Below are positions 36,001-48,292 of a stretch of 64,000 bases of DNA, piece after piece. Every line of letters begins with the position of its first letter. Position 1 is the stretch's first letter. The translations under genes and the position numbers were made by a program. The notes beneath the pieces were generated by a model, which worked only from the letters and a program-made list of their open reading frames with translations, did not search any database and was not told the DNA's origin. Source of the stretch: Sinotaia quadrata (lineage: Eukaryota > Mollusca > Gastropoda > Architaenioglossa > Viviparidae); the NCBI GenBank assembly GCA_028829895.1, contig CM054182.1, positions 65,438,379-65,502,378 of the forward strand, in the 5' to 3' direction.

Positions 36001-39000
36001 ATACTGCCAGTGCACCCTCAAAGTCCTCTAAAAACAACACATAGTGAATCTGTACATGTAATATACTGTAGTGTATAATATTGATATAATATATGGGACA
36101 TCTGCTTGTGAACAATATATGTGTAGCTCTGAGACATTTCACCAGTTTAGAGGATTCTACTGAAATCTGCAGATTTAGACATAATCATTTTAAAAAAAAA
36201 AATATATGAAATTATTGGAGTAATTTCACAATAAATTCATTTTACAGCAAAATTTATGATTCTCACTTAATAAAAACAAAATACCTCAGATAAATGAGAC
36301 AACTGGTATACATCAGATTACATACAGAAGGAAATTGGTGTCTTTCAGATTTCGTATAACAAATAGAGTATTATTGTCTAAAATTGAGACAATTTATATA
36401 TATTCATCTAGTTACATGTAGCAAATGGTAAACAGGGCCACTGAAAAAGAATTCTGGAAATCCAACACTTAATAATCGGTAGCTCTGAGACGTGTAAAAA
36501 TTGTGTTGTATGTTATCACTCTTCATGTTTTGATCTTTGCCAGTCCCATGAAAATGAAGTGCTGTTTATTAGTAGTGGTACATGCCTGACCCAGTCAGTG
36601 ATGGTAATGTCCATTCAGCAAAAAGCTCAGCGTGTGATATGCTGAATTCCAGTCAAATATAATCATTCAGCAAAAAGCTCAGCGTGTGATAGGATATGCT
36701 GAATTCCAGTCAAATATGATCATTCAAAATACACAAGAAATGTAAGTAGCTACAGTCAAAATATTACTCAATAGTAACTCAGTTTAAAGAATGTGGAAGT
36801 GTTGAGAAATCAGCAAGAAGACCATGAGCACCTGAAAAGACTTCACCATCAGTTGTGCACACAGAACCCAAACAAAATCTACTGCTTGCTGCAATTTGAA
36901 ATTAAGTATACGTGAGAGTCCCTACCTTACAGAATATGCCTTGTAAGCACATATAAAATTATACACATATAAAATCCAACTAAAATATGAAAGTAAAGAC
37001 ATTATCATCCAAATGTTTTGAATTTACTTTTACTAATTTCAAGTAAATAAAAGACACATAGTGCTCAGATCAAGACCTAACCAGGTATGAAATTAAATTT
37101 TGAAATTTTTCTGTTTTCTAATAAATATAAAAGAATTTTGATCTATATTTAATTGCTTCCTCGTTGAGCTTTTAGCTCCCCACTTCCATGATTTTTTGAC
37201 ATTTTAATTTTTTTAATTTCCAGAGATTTGTCAATAGTCTTATATCATCAGTACAATCTGCTCAAAACCATAATGTAATGATCAAGGAAAGTAACTCAAC
37301 AAAATAATAGTAAAATTGACAGAATTGTCTAATCTTCAATATGACCGTTACCTTCGGACTTGAGCTCAATATTTCATGAAAGTACACATACATATCCTGT
37401 GTACACCATTCTGGGTAGTGAAGGGGTTAAAACTTCATTCTCAGAGATGTGTGAATGATTTGAAACTATTAACCCTATAATCTCAAAACATAGCATAATG
37501 ATGGAACAAAAGTATATATACCGTAGCCATAAACTCTATTGAGTTTATCTATTCCTGGCAATAGCCCTTATCTATCATCCCTGCCATTTAATTTGATGGA
37601 CATCAAATAAACGGCCTAAGTAAGGAAGAGGCTAAAGAGGTATACAATTCTGAATTTCCAGAATACTTTTCAATGACCATTAATATATGAGGAAGGTGAA
37701 ATTACTAGTGTAGCTAAATGAAGCTACCGGTATAATTTCAAATTAGCAATATGAGGCAACTTGTATACATTAATTAGCTATGAAAATAACGTTTTGATAA
37801 AATTTCATGTTTGGTGACTTTTGTCACACATTTAATACCCGGCTTTAGAGTAAAGAGGTAATAGATCAACTCTATAGGACAAGGGGTACTTCATCAACAC
37901 AACAAATAATATATTCAAATTAGCTAAACTTACTTGGTTCAATTTAGAGGTGCATGAGATCAAATATATGGGGCAAGGGATACTTTAACATACAACAAAT
38001 GATGCAATCACACTAGCAAAACTTAATTGGGTCAGTCAATTTTAACATAAAACAAATGATGCATTCAAACTAGCAAAACTTGGATCGGTCAATTTTAACA
38101 CTAACAATAAATAATGCATTCAAACTAGCAAAACTTACTCAATTTTAACATACAACAAGTGATGCATTCACACTAGCAAAACTTACTTGGGTCAGTCAAT
38201 TTTAACATACAACAAATGATGCATTCACACTAGTAAAACTTACTTGGGTCAGTCAGTTTTAACACAGAATGAATATTGCATTTAACTAGTAAAACTTATT
38301 TGGGTCAGTCAATTTTAATACAGAACAAGTAGTGCATTTAAACTAGAAAAACTTACTTGGGTCAGTCAATTTTAACACTAACAACAAATAATGCTATTTC
38401 AAAGTAACGTAATTTATTTGTGTCAAGCTGTCAAACAAATGGCACAAGTTTAAAAGAATCTAGCGTGTTTATACCAAGCTTACAATGACACACTCAAACA
38501 ATAAAAGAGACTCACTTTAAAACAACTATGACCTGTATGTGTCAAGCTATCTCATGCATTCATCAAATAAATTATGCAGATTTGAAAGTCTTATGACTTA
38601 CTCGTATCGAGCTTGCACTGTGCCACAAGATTCAAGGCAGAAAGGCAATCCAATGGACTCTACCAGAAAAGGCAAAAGAAAAACAATTGAATAATGTATG
38701 TACTTATAGTACATGACATCAAAGTTTTTAATCAGAGGTGCTTGAAACCCAAAACATAATTTTATGAATGTCACCATTAACTATATGACCATCACTCACA
38801 TCAACTAGGTAACTAATAAATTACTATCTATAGCAGTGGTGCACAAACTGCAGCCCACGGGCCTCATGCAGACGAAGACAGGGATCTATGTGGCCCCTGG
38901 AGGACCTTTGGATGTTACAATTATTATGAATGTAAAGCACATTCTTTCATCTTGTATGATTGGAAAGACAATAAAAAAAAATCTGAAATTTAGAAAGACC

Positions 39001-42000
39001 AGCAATGATGAAAAGATGTGTGAGATGTCTCCACACAAAAAATAAGAAAGAAAAAGTTACTACAAATGATTGTTTGTGATACAGATGTGCACATTTGTTA
39101 CTGTGAAATGCCTACATTTTCTTTGCAAAAATATCAGTATTGTGGAATCCCTGATCGTAAGTTCTATTGCTAAACCTGCAACTATAGTTATACCTGTGAC
39201 TGCAGCTCTGCTGCCCTCTGATAGTGAGAAATTGCCTCTCCATGTCGACTGAATTTCTGAAAGAAATATATCGTGCACTTATGATAAATCAGTTATACAG
39301 ACACATCAAATTTAATAAACATGGAAGAAAGCTGCTTAACTCCGTGCCCAACCAGCATGTAAAATGCGTTTGAGGCACTCCATTTCAAAGAAATTATTGC
39401 CCTATTTTATTATCAACGGCAATACATGCTAAAATCTAGGATGAAAAGGGCAGAAAGAGATGTAAAACTGATTAAATTTGGTTGAGTTCCCTTTTCTTGT
39501 AAAATGCTCCAATAAAATCTCTTTGCCTTTATGTTATCAAAATACCAATACCTATAATTTTCAATTTCAACTTAAAATGCAGAAATAACAATGCTTTCCA
39601 GTTTTTGGTATTTTAGAAATATTAAAATCATCTTCAAAATTAATATTTATTTTTTAAAATTCTTACCCGTAATACATTGCCAACCTCAAGGCACAGTGCG
39701 GCAGCTAAGGCAGTCTGCTTGTTTTCTATGTGAACCTGCAAAATATGAAATGCACATTAAATTATATATTAAACTGTAGTGCACTAGACCTAAATCCAGA
39801 ACCAAATTTCCAAGGGGTGTCACCCTGTTAATTGGATGGACAGTTTAATACAACACAGTTTGAGTTGTTTAGGATTTAACATTCGTTTATCTGTTTCATG
39901 TTAACCACTTACAACAAAAATAAGATTATAGGTTTAAAACAAATTTAATACAATTAGGGAGCAGCAAATTAAAATAATATTAAATATTTATTTACTAATA
40001 CTGAAATAGCTACTGTTGTAAAATATCAAAGGGACAGATTATGGCTATCTGCTAAATCAAAAACAGCTTACACAATCATGCCTTACCAATAAAGTTTCTG
40101 AGTTTCAAAGCTTGTAAATGATCAGTTAATATGATATTATAAAGCTGTAATATCAATGTAAACCTAAAACATTAAGCCTGTCTTTGAACAAAAAATTACT
40201 TATCTGCCCCCTTAATTCTGTCATGGTGTCAAAGACAGACACTTGTCTAAATTCTCAAGAAAGTGAGAATAACAGGCACTCCACTGCATAGTGGGAAAGC
40301 AGAAAGAGCTTATCAGTGCTCACTTTCATAATATACTGTGCAAGTTAACCTACATTTCTGCAAAAACTATTCACAAAATAAAATACTATCAAAATATTTG
40401 CACTTGAAACACCCTTGAACAATGCAGCAAACAGGAACCCAAATACTCACAACGCAAACTACGACAAAACAAATAACACACTGCATGCAAGCTATTACAC
40501 TCACCCGGATGGCATGACTGTAACAATTGATGGAAGCTGTGAGATGTTCCTGGAATGAGGGGCAGCGAAGATCTGCATCTGCACGTTCAGCATCCAAAAA
40601 TGAGCGAGCTGCATCTGTGAGAGCTTGAGCTTCACCTGCTGCATTTGACAAGGTGTGCTCACATCTGGGAATAAGCAAAAATATAGCAACATTAAAACCA
40701 CCACAAACCAGGATGTCTTTAGTATAAAAAAAAAAATATATCTTTATTACTAAATTAAGATTTTAATCATGATGAAAACAAAATCCTTTGTGAGTCTGGC
40801 ATTAAAATTTTAATCATTAAAATGAAAAAATAAAATCCCTTAAGTCTGGTACCTCGTGATTATATTTATAATGAAAACAATGACAAAAATAATTAAGCTA
40901 CTCTTTCCAAACTTGAAATGTAAAAGTTCTGCTAAGATCTTTGTGCTTTCGAGTGAATGTGTGTACATGTATGTGTTTGTGTAAGCATGCACATGAAACA
41001 GCTTTGTCTTTTCACATACCTTGCTTGTGCCAGGTAACAAAAGCCAGAATACTGTGGACATTCTTGCATTTTGAGAGTCTTGGCAAGACTTGCTGAAAGA
41101 AAGAATAAAGAAAAAATCTTTAGTTATGAAATGGAAAATTGAAATATAACTGATGGGTATATTGTAAATCACTAAATGATTAAAAAAATGCAGTTCACTT
41201 CAGAGGGTGCAAACATAGCTCTTCATTACATAAACACACTTGTAATATATAATAAATTGCATATTCAAAACATCATAATATTCAAATAAGTAGCATAAAA
41301 AGTTTTTTTTTCACTGTATTTAAAACAATAAAGTATGATGGAGTTTAAGCCCAATTTTTTCCAAAGACACTGATCTGAAACTAAAAGCCAGAAATATGTG
41401 AGGTCTCAAACAACAAACAAGCAAATTTAATACATTCAGAAGATGACAAAAAAACTTTAATACACAAAATTGTAAAATGTCAAATCGCTGGAACCATATA
41501 GGTTTCAGACGTGGTTCAAATATTTAAAAAAGAGAAGAATCCGTAAAATATCTGGTCTCGTTCCTGTAAATCTTAACCATTGAATAATTAAAAACTACTC
41601 ATCCAGTTGGAACTGATTTGGATAACGTCAGCAATTTCTAGCAAATTTTTAACTTGAGTTACTCCAACTCTGACACTTACAAAAATACCATCATATGGGT
41701 TGCCCAAGTTCAAGTCAGTTTGAAAATTTAACAATTATAACAAATTAAGTCTAGAAATAGGGATAGGCAAATTTACTCCACCACAATTACTATTTTTTAA
41801 TTCTGCTGGATTGCAATTCAAACATGAAAATAAAAGTAAATCAGCCTTTAAAATTACATTTAAAAAATACTTTATTATTTGAAATAAATAAATATAAATT
41901 AATTATCAAATGATATAAACTTCAGAAACAAATTTAAAGTGTGTTATTTATATTTTTATTTTACATCTAAAATTAAACCAAAAATTTAAATAAAAAATAA

Positions 42001-44327
42001 GTTTTCTTTCAAAGCTGTTTTTAAATTTTAGAAAAGAGCAATATGTAAAAATGATAAATGAATAAATAAAACATGGTTTAAGCAAATTAATGAAATAGTT
42101 AATAAATGTAATATAAAATTTGTAACTGTAAGTTATTAATAATTGAAGCAAATTGCCAAAGAAAATTATGGAAAGCACATGCATATAATAATGCATTATA
42201 TGTTTAAAGTGTTTCTCAAGACTGATTATTTAGATTTATATTTAAAATTAATATATTTAAATTTGACTATAACTCATTAACTGTATAACTATTTTTGAAC
42301 ACTTACCAAACTGCTCACTGCCTTCTGACACATTTGGTTTCTTGAGGAAGCGTCTGTTAAGAATATACATCAAGAAATAAATTATATATATCTAATAGTA
42401 AATACATCTAAATCAAATGTATGTAGAAAAAATATATATATCTAACTGTAGTGTAAGCTTAAAATTCTCAAACTGCTTCATAATAATTGCATTCATTGTT
42501 CACCCAACAACAAAAAATGGCAGGCTACCAACAAACGTTCCCTCTAATATTTTTCCTGCATGCGCAGAACTTTTCCCTGTGTGTGGAACTGGTGGTTGTT
42601 TGAGTTTGCTACCAAATAGATATATTTTTTATCACCCAAAATCAAAAAAAGCAGCCTACCACGTACCAGTATCACCAGTGATCTAGATATATATGTTATC
42701 ACCCAACAGCAACGAAAAAAGGCAGCCACCCAGTAGTAATTTAGGTATATTTTTGTAGCACACAACAACAACAAAAAGGCAGCCTATCAGTAGTGATTTA
42801 GGTATATTTTTTTATCAGCCAACAAAATTAATTATGTTGTTAACTATTAGGTATCATTTAGTGCTTTGAAAATGACTACTGCCATCCAAAATTTCTGCTT
42901 CCGGAGCACAGCAGATACATCAAGATTCCAAGCTTTACTGCAATGTTCATGGATCTTATTGGTATTTAACAGAGTGAATACTTGCTACACTAAAACATTT
43001 GTTAGTATTATTCATAAATCAAATGTATCAGATGAAAACAGTATTCTGTTTTTTAACATAGCCAGTAGTCTTATTCTACTTCTGACACTTTTTTTTATAA
43101 ATCAACTGTCTCTCATCAGACTATTGTTTATTCTGACAACTGTCTACCACCTGTCTAGACTTAATTTTGTGATTGGGGGTGAGCCATGAGTATGTCTATC
43201 GATCTGTCTGGTGTGAGACCTGAGTGAGAGTGGCATACAACTCCTTCACATACATTACACAAATAAATCAATGTGCTCTTTTTAAATTGAAAAAAAATCT
43301 CTTAACTGACATGATTCAAACAGTTATAATCTAAATTCCTGCTCTGGCTTTTGTGCTTTCATTGGAAAAGTGTGCTGGTAATGCATAGGGTCTGTATTAA
43401 CTATTATTATGTATCTCTATCTGATACTGGAATTTTCAGTTATTACTTACAGCAACATAATCCAGTTATTATAAACACAAAATGTTATCATACACTAAAT
43501 ACAGGGTCATATGGAATCTTTTGAATATTGAATATGCTGATTTTTTTACCTTGCTTTTTAAAATTAAACAAACTGTAATGAGCAAGGTTCAATTTCATTT
43601 TGTGTCATTTGACTCCTCATTTTGCAAGATGCTTTCGGTTCATTGGAGTATATGTGACTGAAAGACACTGATGTATATCTCCTTTATATATAAGTAATAA
43701 AATATCTATCATCATATCCTATTCGTGAGTCAAACTATTTCCCCACTCATTAACAGTCTCTGACATTTCTGTCCTAAGTTATATTTAATCTTTGGTGTTC
43801 TAAGAGTTAAAATAAGAATTTCACAGGTGTTGGAGGTTTTGATGTCATCAGTTGACCTTGGAGATCATAAGTGTGCGTGTTTTTTTCTATCGGTGGGAAA
43901 ATTTTGCATTTTACTTCTAGTTTCTACTGTAGAACTGGCTGTACTCAATTCTGATCTCATTTCTGGTAAAAGTGGTATGAAAATTTAATTAAATTAATGA
44001 CAAAGTGAATTTTAGATGCTTTCTTTTAAATGACTGAAAATGTTATTTATGCTAAACCTTTTTATTAAAAAAAGTAATAAATATAATACATGTTTTGTTC
44101 AATGCATGTTCATTGTACTTGTAATACGATTTGCATGTATACCAGTATACACAGTAGTAGTAAGACTACAGTAATAAATAACAGAAGACTGTTTATTAAC
44201 ACAATAATTATTTTAATCAACTTTTTTAAATGCATTAAAGAGTGAACGTAAATGAATGCTAGACATACTTTTTTAATTTGTTGGTAACTGCTCTGTATCT
44301 TACGAGAACATCGCTATCCTTCTCCAT
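30021..44327 (-). CDS. F8A1: 40-kDa huntingtin-associated protein HAP40 (F8A), multi-exon; one short exon not located
   Basis: HAP40 is an alpha-helical TPR-like protein that binds and stabilises huntingtin and links it to Rab5 endosomes. Exons in order: 44327-44269, 42353-42307, 41092-41020, 40664-40505, 39735-39667, 39256-39194, 38659-38602, 36027-35965, 35446-35355, 34575-34494, 30158-30021. Phases match at every listed junction except the last gap. Landmarks: LVRYRAVTNKLKKRFLKKPN, LAKTLKMQECPQYSGFCYLA, GEAQALTDAARSFLDAER, TALAAALCLEVGNVLR, ISHYQRAAELQ, FEGALAVLTEMTYLAQERG, CEVTRVLLLMLLQ, RPEHAQTLEKYAWES, LWPLLRPEQNQLLHMVIQE. The start ATG has a good context (CCGCCATGG). Exon 10 ends in phase 1 and the final exon begins in phase 0, so an exon of about 50-55 nt (family region near PEELFLLLQSL) is missing; I did not find it in 30159-34493. 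The predicted length is about 319 residues, shorter than human 371, whose extra is low-complexity sequence. It is an orthologue by order of motifs; the break means the annotation is incomplete, not that the gene is dead. Confidence 0.93.
31367..32331 (+). pseudogene. Decayed piggyBac-type transposase
   Basis: A cut-and-paste DNA transposase relic, inserted in F8A between exon 10 and the last exon and in the opposite orientation. An ATG at 31367 opens an acidic Ser-rich N-terminus (MASGSSRNLFDLGDT) that is interrupted by in-frame stops at 31505 and 31583. The same frame resumes with YFQLLGIILLMGIDRKHIDH. Near 31850 it shifts frame into the catalytic part: VNESLMLWKG, FRQYIKSMCKFAI, TGYVFNF, VVLTLLEPLLGKYYQLYIDR then FFTSP. 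These match the piggyBac family, whose conserved DES and YxDNFYTS motifs carry catalytic Asp residues. The first Asp is Asn here (VNES); the second is kept (YIDRFF). The Cys-rich C-terminal zinc-binding domain is not visible. TTAA-flanked termini were not identified. It is non-functional. Confidence 0.85.
32420..33250. repeat. Three small tandem repeat clusters right of the piggyBac relic
   Basis: Cluster one (about 32420-32590) repeats TATGCTTGAACTGTTATGAT ACTCACCACAAA three times. Cluster two (about 32635-32840) repeats ACAATGTACACAGAAAACAG with CAATCAATCTTTCAC. Cluster three (about 33090-33250) repeats AAGAATGCTGTCGAGCTGAG AGGATACACA four times. Confidence 0.8.
35050..35335. repeat. About 30-bp minisatellite, about 9-10 copies, F8A intron
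   Basis: Units TCTAAGCAAAAGTTGTCGTT TTTAAAATT with small variants end about 20 bp from the donor of the F8A exon at 35355, so the array occupies the beginning of the next intron in the direction of transcription. Confidence 0.92.
36608..36724. repeat. Two direct copies of about 55 bp
   Basis: CATTCAGCAAAAAGCTCAGC GTGTGATA followed by TATGCTGAATTCCAGTCAAA TATRAT occurs twice in tandem; the second copy has a small internal duplication (GATAGGATA). Confidence 0.88.
37930..38405. repeat. About 57-bp minisatellite, about 8 copies, F8A intron
   Basis: Units read CTTACTTGGGTCAGTCAATT TTAACATACAACAAATGATG CATTCACACTAGCAAAA. Some lack the CTTGGGTCAGT part. Confidence 0.88.
38834..39050. mobile_element. 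Fragment of a hAT-like DNA transposon (left terminus)
   Basis: The sequence CAGTGGTGCACAAACTGCAG followed by CCCACGGGCC resembles the terminal inverted repeat of hAT/Charlie-type elements (CAGTGGTTCnCAAACTG class). No matching right terminus or 8-bp target duplication was seen, and the internal sequence carries no recognisable transposase, so the right boundary is a guess. It lies in the F8A intron between exons 38659-38602 and 39256-39194. Confidence 0.45.
42480..42830. repeat. Degenerate about 65-bp repeat, 4-5 copies, F8A intron 1
   Basis: Repeated CACCCAACAACAACAAAAAG GCAGCCTACC followed by AGTAGTGATTTAGGTATATT TTT, with considerable drift between copies. Confidence 0.7.
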
Positions 44328-44672
44328 GGCGGAAGTAGACGACAGTGAAGATTTTGAGCATCGCACCATTCTAGAATGGATAATTAACGCCAGAAAAAGC
44401 GCCAATTCTAGCGTGAAATCGACTAGTCTGGAAGATCGTTTGCTACTTGTCATCACCAAAATCCTATATCCATGAATTCAATACGCTTTGTAAGTGGAGC
44501 TTTTCAAAAACCAATTAATAAATCAAACTAGTGTTTTGCATCTGCAAAAATCACAAACAGCAAGCTGTAAAAGTGCAATATCCATGATTTAACCAAAATC
44601 TTTGTCCAAGACTTCACGGTTCACCTCTGTCGAAGGGATAGGAGATTTCTGTGCTTTGGGGTCAGAGGAGAA

Positions 44673-44676
<4 letters not shown>

Positions 44677-44718
<42 letters not shown>
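44677..44718. repeat. (TA)n microsatellite
   Basis: About 21 TA units, just upstream of F8A. Confidence 0.95.
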
Positions 44719-44722
<4 letters not shown>

Positions 44723-44994
44723 CCAGGTTATCGTGCGTTTGTATGTGTGTATTCTGAAAACTAATGTCTGTGTGTTTGGGCAAGGCTAAGTACTGTACGG
44801 ATTTTCGTTGGACTTTTAGTTTTACTACTTTTGGTGCCCTACAAATAGATACGTTATAAGCTGCAGGTTTATCTATCTAATATCACACACACAATTTGTG
44901 ACTTTTTTCCCATGCAGCCTTAGTGGTTGCAACATTTTATATTTTTTGTACTGATTTATTCATGTGATGTTTTTGTTTTTTTTAATTTTAAGCT

Positions 44995-46303
44995 TTTGTA
45001 CTTGAAAGTGACTGGTCCTTTCTGGCACCTTCTTGAAAGTGACACAAAATATGAACTTATGATACAAAATTGAACTTCATCTGCACATTCAACAATTAGA
45101 TAGCTGTTTTGATAGATGGAGATGTATTGCATCTGAGTTGCTGGACCCCAACTTTCTCGGCGTTTTTGGAGGGGAGTTTGAAGAAGTGACAGTGATGAAT
45201 CAAGCTGTCTATGCCTTTGCAGCAAAAAACTCAAAAACTGTTAAGCATGCCATTGAAGACATGATGAAAAAAATCCTTATCACCACTAGGATCCAACTTT
45301 CCGATTTCTTATCAGATGGAAAGTTTGCCACAAAGCTATCGGATGAGGATAAGAGCCAGCTGAAACATTGCCCACTCCATAACTTGCTGGGAGAAAACGT
45401 TTTTGGAGAGATGGATTTTAATATGGCAAAGAGCAGACATGCTTCATTTACCATCATTCCACCACTCAGATGATGAAGCACAATAAAACATCAAAATGGC
45501 TGGCCAACAAAAGCAAAGAAAATGTTGATATATTACTTTCCATGGCACGCAAAAGAAGAAGAGCTCTGAGACAACAACATCAGAGGCAACAGCAGCTTGT
45601 ACAGCTTAAGATCAGGGAGCAATTGTTTGAGAACCAGCGTCAGCAAAGACTGAAAGAGGCAAGAGCAGCCGCAAAGCGAACGACCATAATTCACTCAATT
45701 GTGTGTCATGGTGGACCTTGTGCACATAAGTCTGATGTACCAAAACTTGTGAAGAGACTTAGGAAAGGGGGACTCTCTGAAAACAAAATTCGGTTAGCAC
45801 TCCTAAATGAAATTAGGTATCAAAAGCAGGTGCTCAATCAGAAAGGAACACTCAGACTTTATGGTACTCTTCCCCAGTTAGTGAACAGCCTGGTTTCCCA
45901 CCTTCCAGAAGCTCCTCCGCATTTTGCTATCGATAAGAGTGACGTAGAGATGGTAGACACTGATAGTGATGATTTACTCAACAGCGATGCCGTGTATGAG
46001 AAGTTTTCATTTTCTAACCAAGGCCAGTGGGTGGCTGTATATTACGATACTGACTTCTATATAGGGCAAGTCATTGAGGTGAAAGGGAAAGACACAGCGG
46101 TAATCCAATTCTTGGAGAAAACTATCGGGAGAAAAGACTTGTACCGCTGACCAAGAAAAGAAGATGTAGCTGAGGTGAAAAGAGACTATATATTTTACTG
46201 GGACTTTGAAGTTATGCCAGTTTCCAGTGAAGGCAGAGTGTGGAAAGTTCCAGAAGTCAATAAAATAACAAATGACTATCAACATATTGCATCACTCACT
46301 TAG
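44995..46303 (+). pseudogene. Broken transposon-type gene of an uncharacterised family
   Basis: Coding-like sequence runs through three frames. It starts around LYLKVTGPFWHLLESDTKYE (about 45000), shifts near 45065 into LHIQQLDSCFDRWRCIASEL and LLDPNFLGVFGGEFEEVTV, continues to NMAKSRHASFTIIPPLR (stop at 45471), shifts at 45470 into MMKHNKTSKWLANKSKENVD, a long basic Gln/Arg-rich helix, and a C-terminal SH3/Tudor-like segment QWVAVYYDTDFYIGQVIEV. In that last frame TGA at 46147-46149 replaces the Trp expected in a YRWPR-type motif. The frame then stays open to TAG near 46301. I recall similar multi-copy predicted proteins in fish and invertebrates that look transposon-derived, but I cannot name the superfamily. 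No catalytic domain is identified, and the gene is surely disrupted. Confidence 0.7.
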
Positions 46304-48292
46304 GAACCACATCTTGAGTGGGCAAATGTTTGAGTGTGTGTACAAAATATGAAGATTCTTTTATAGTGGTGAGTGAATTCTTATAGACCTTTCCAAACTG
46401 ATTCCAATGGTACCAAAACCATCTCTGTAGCTCAATTACAAGCAGAGTTATTACAGTTCTAACGTTTATAGCAGTTTCGCCTATTTTGTGTTAACTGCGC
46501 AATCACTTTTTCCAACATGAAAATGAATAAATTGCTAATCTTGACTGACAGTACATTGGAAAATAACATTGCAAAGTCTCTTAAAAAAATTCAGCCATAT
46601 TTGTATGTTGGATACTACTTATGTGAAGAGTCTGAACTATATAGTATATTGTTCATCATTTCTTCATTTTGTGGACCTTCAAAGTGAGCTATTTTTACAA
46701 TTTCATTTTTGAGTGTAAAAGTTTACGAAAAATTAAATATTGAAAAATTCATAACTTTAGTTCATTAGAATCTAAAATCAATTTTGTAACTTCATTAGAT
46801 CAATAAAATCAGCAGAAAAAGTTCTATCTGTCTATATGCTTTTCAATTATTAGCAATGATTTTGAAAAATATGTTTGGAATAACTAGTAAGAGAGAAAGG
46901 AGTTTAGAGATGAAATGCCAGAAACTTAGCACTGCCTTAATTTGACTTCAGAAGAAAGGAGCAGGCCTTTTTTTTTGTATTTTGTAATCCTTTGCTTCAG
47001 ACTGCAGTGACTACTGTCCTCTACCCAGATCACATTGGCATGCGTATCCAACATTGCCATCAAACTTATCAGTAAACGTGTTGCTCTAAGTTGATTCTTG
47101 TGAATTTTATTTGAGAGCCAATACGATAGAAGTTAAAGTTTGAGTTTGGTCTTGAGAATTCACAAAATTTCTTGAGCATTCCTTGTGGTGTGCTTGAATA
47201 GCATGCATGAAGATTCAGGAACATCCCTCTTAGTGTGAGTGCATCGAAGACTCTGGAACAGTTGTATAACATGCCTAGAAGGGGTACATTGGACTATTAT
47301 CAAATAAGAGACTTGTTGAAAACCACATGATTGTGAACATGTGCTATTGACAACTGCCATCATTGAAAGATTGTGTACACTGACTATAATTTTCTCTAAA
47401 ACTCCACTCTCGTTTTCTTACTCACACAGCTTTGTCATGACTACTGCTTGACGATTTTTTATCATTGTTCTTTGTGACCATCCTGTGTGTAGGCTTGGGT
47501 CTTAACAGTTTTCCACACCGTTATCAAATTATGACAGTCAATGTCGTATGATGTCATCGTAAGTGAATGTGTCTTCGTGGCATGAATGATTACCTTCCAT
47601 CGGAATTGGCCAGAAGTAATATTCCATTCACCCACAGTATAGGATGATTTGGAAATATAATCCTAGATAGGGAGATCAGGTCACCTCTCCATCTATCACA
47701 GTGAATGGTATTCCAAACAATGAATACATTGCCTTTTGTATCCTGGCATTATGACATGGCAGAAAGAGAAGAGGGAGGATATTTCCACATCTCTAATCAC
47801 AATGTACTCTTCGTATGGAATTTAGCTCTCGCACAAAATTACTATATTTTCTTGTCCTTTTATCCTCTCAGAGTTTTAAGAAAAAAATTTCTGAGCTGGT
47901 GTTTTTCTCAGCACTTAAAGAATGTGTTGCTGAAGGCTCACAAATTGCATGCTTTAATGTATGCTTTTCAGTTGTGGCACAAGATTTCCTACCTATCCAG
48001 ATCTCGGGCTTTCCTAACTTTTGTAACAGCGCACAAAATACTAGCTATGTTACTCGTGTCATTTATTTATCATAAAATATAACAACTATTTAATCAATCA
48101 AATCTTCAGTAAATCTTACACTAAATGGCGAATAAATTGCACTCATACAATGCATAATCAATTGAATTCATAAAATACACAAATTTCAAATATAACAAGA
48201 TATACTCTATGACATATTGTCATCGTGTACTGTCACAGTGTCAGTCCTTTAATTGCTTGCTAGAGAAACATAGGTAAACTTTTATATATATG

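Noticed and set aside
42866..43189. Plus-strand 107-codon hydrophobic frame in F8A intron 1
   Set aside because: AT-rich hydrophobic translation without motif or splice context; likely chance.
47705..48082. Plus-strand 125-codon frame
   Set aside because: No recognisable motif, AT-rich codon use, and an overlapping frame of similar length; nothing supports it as a gene.
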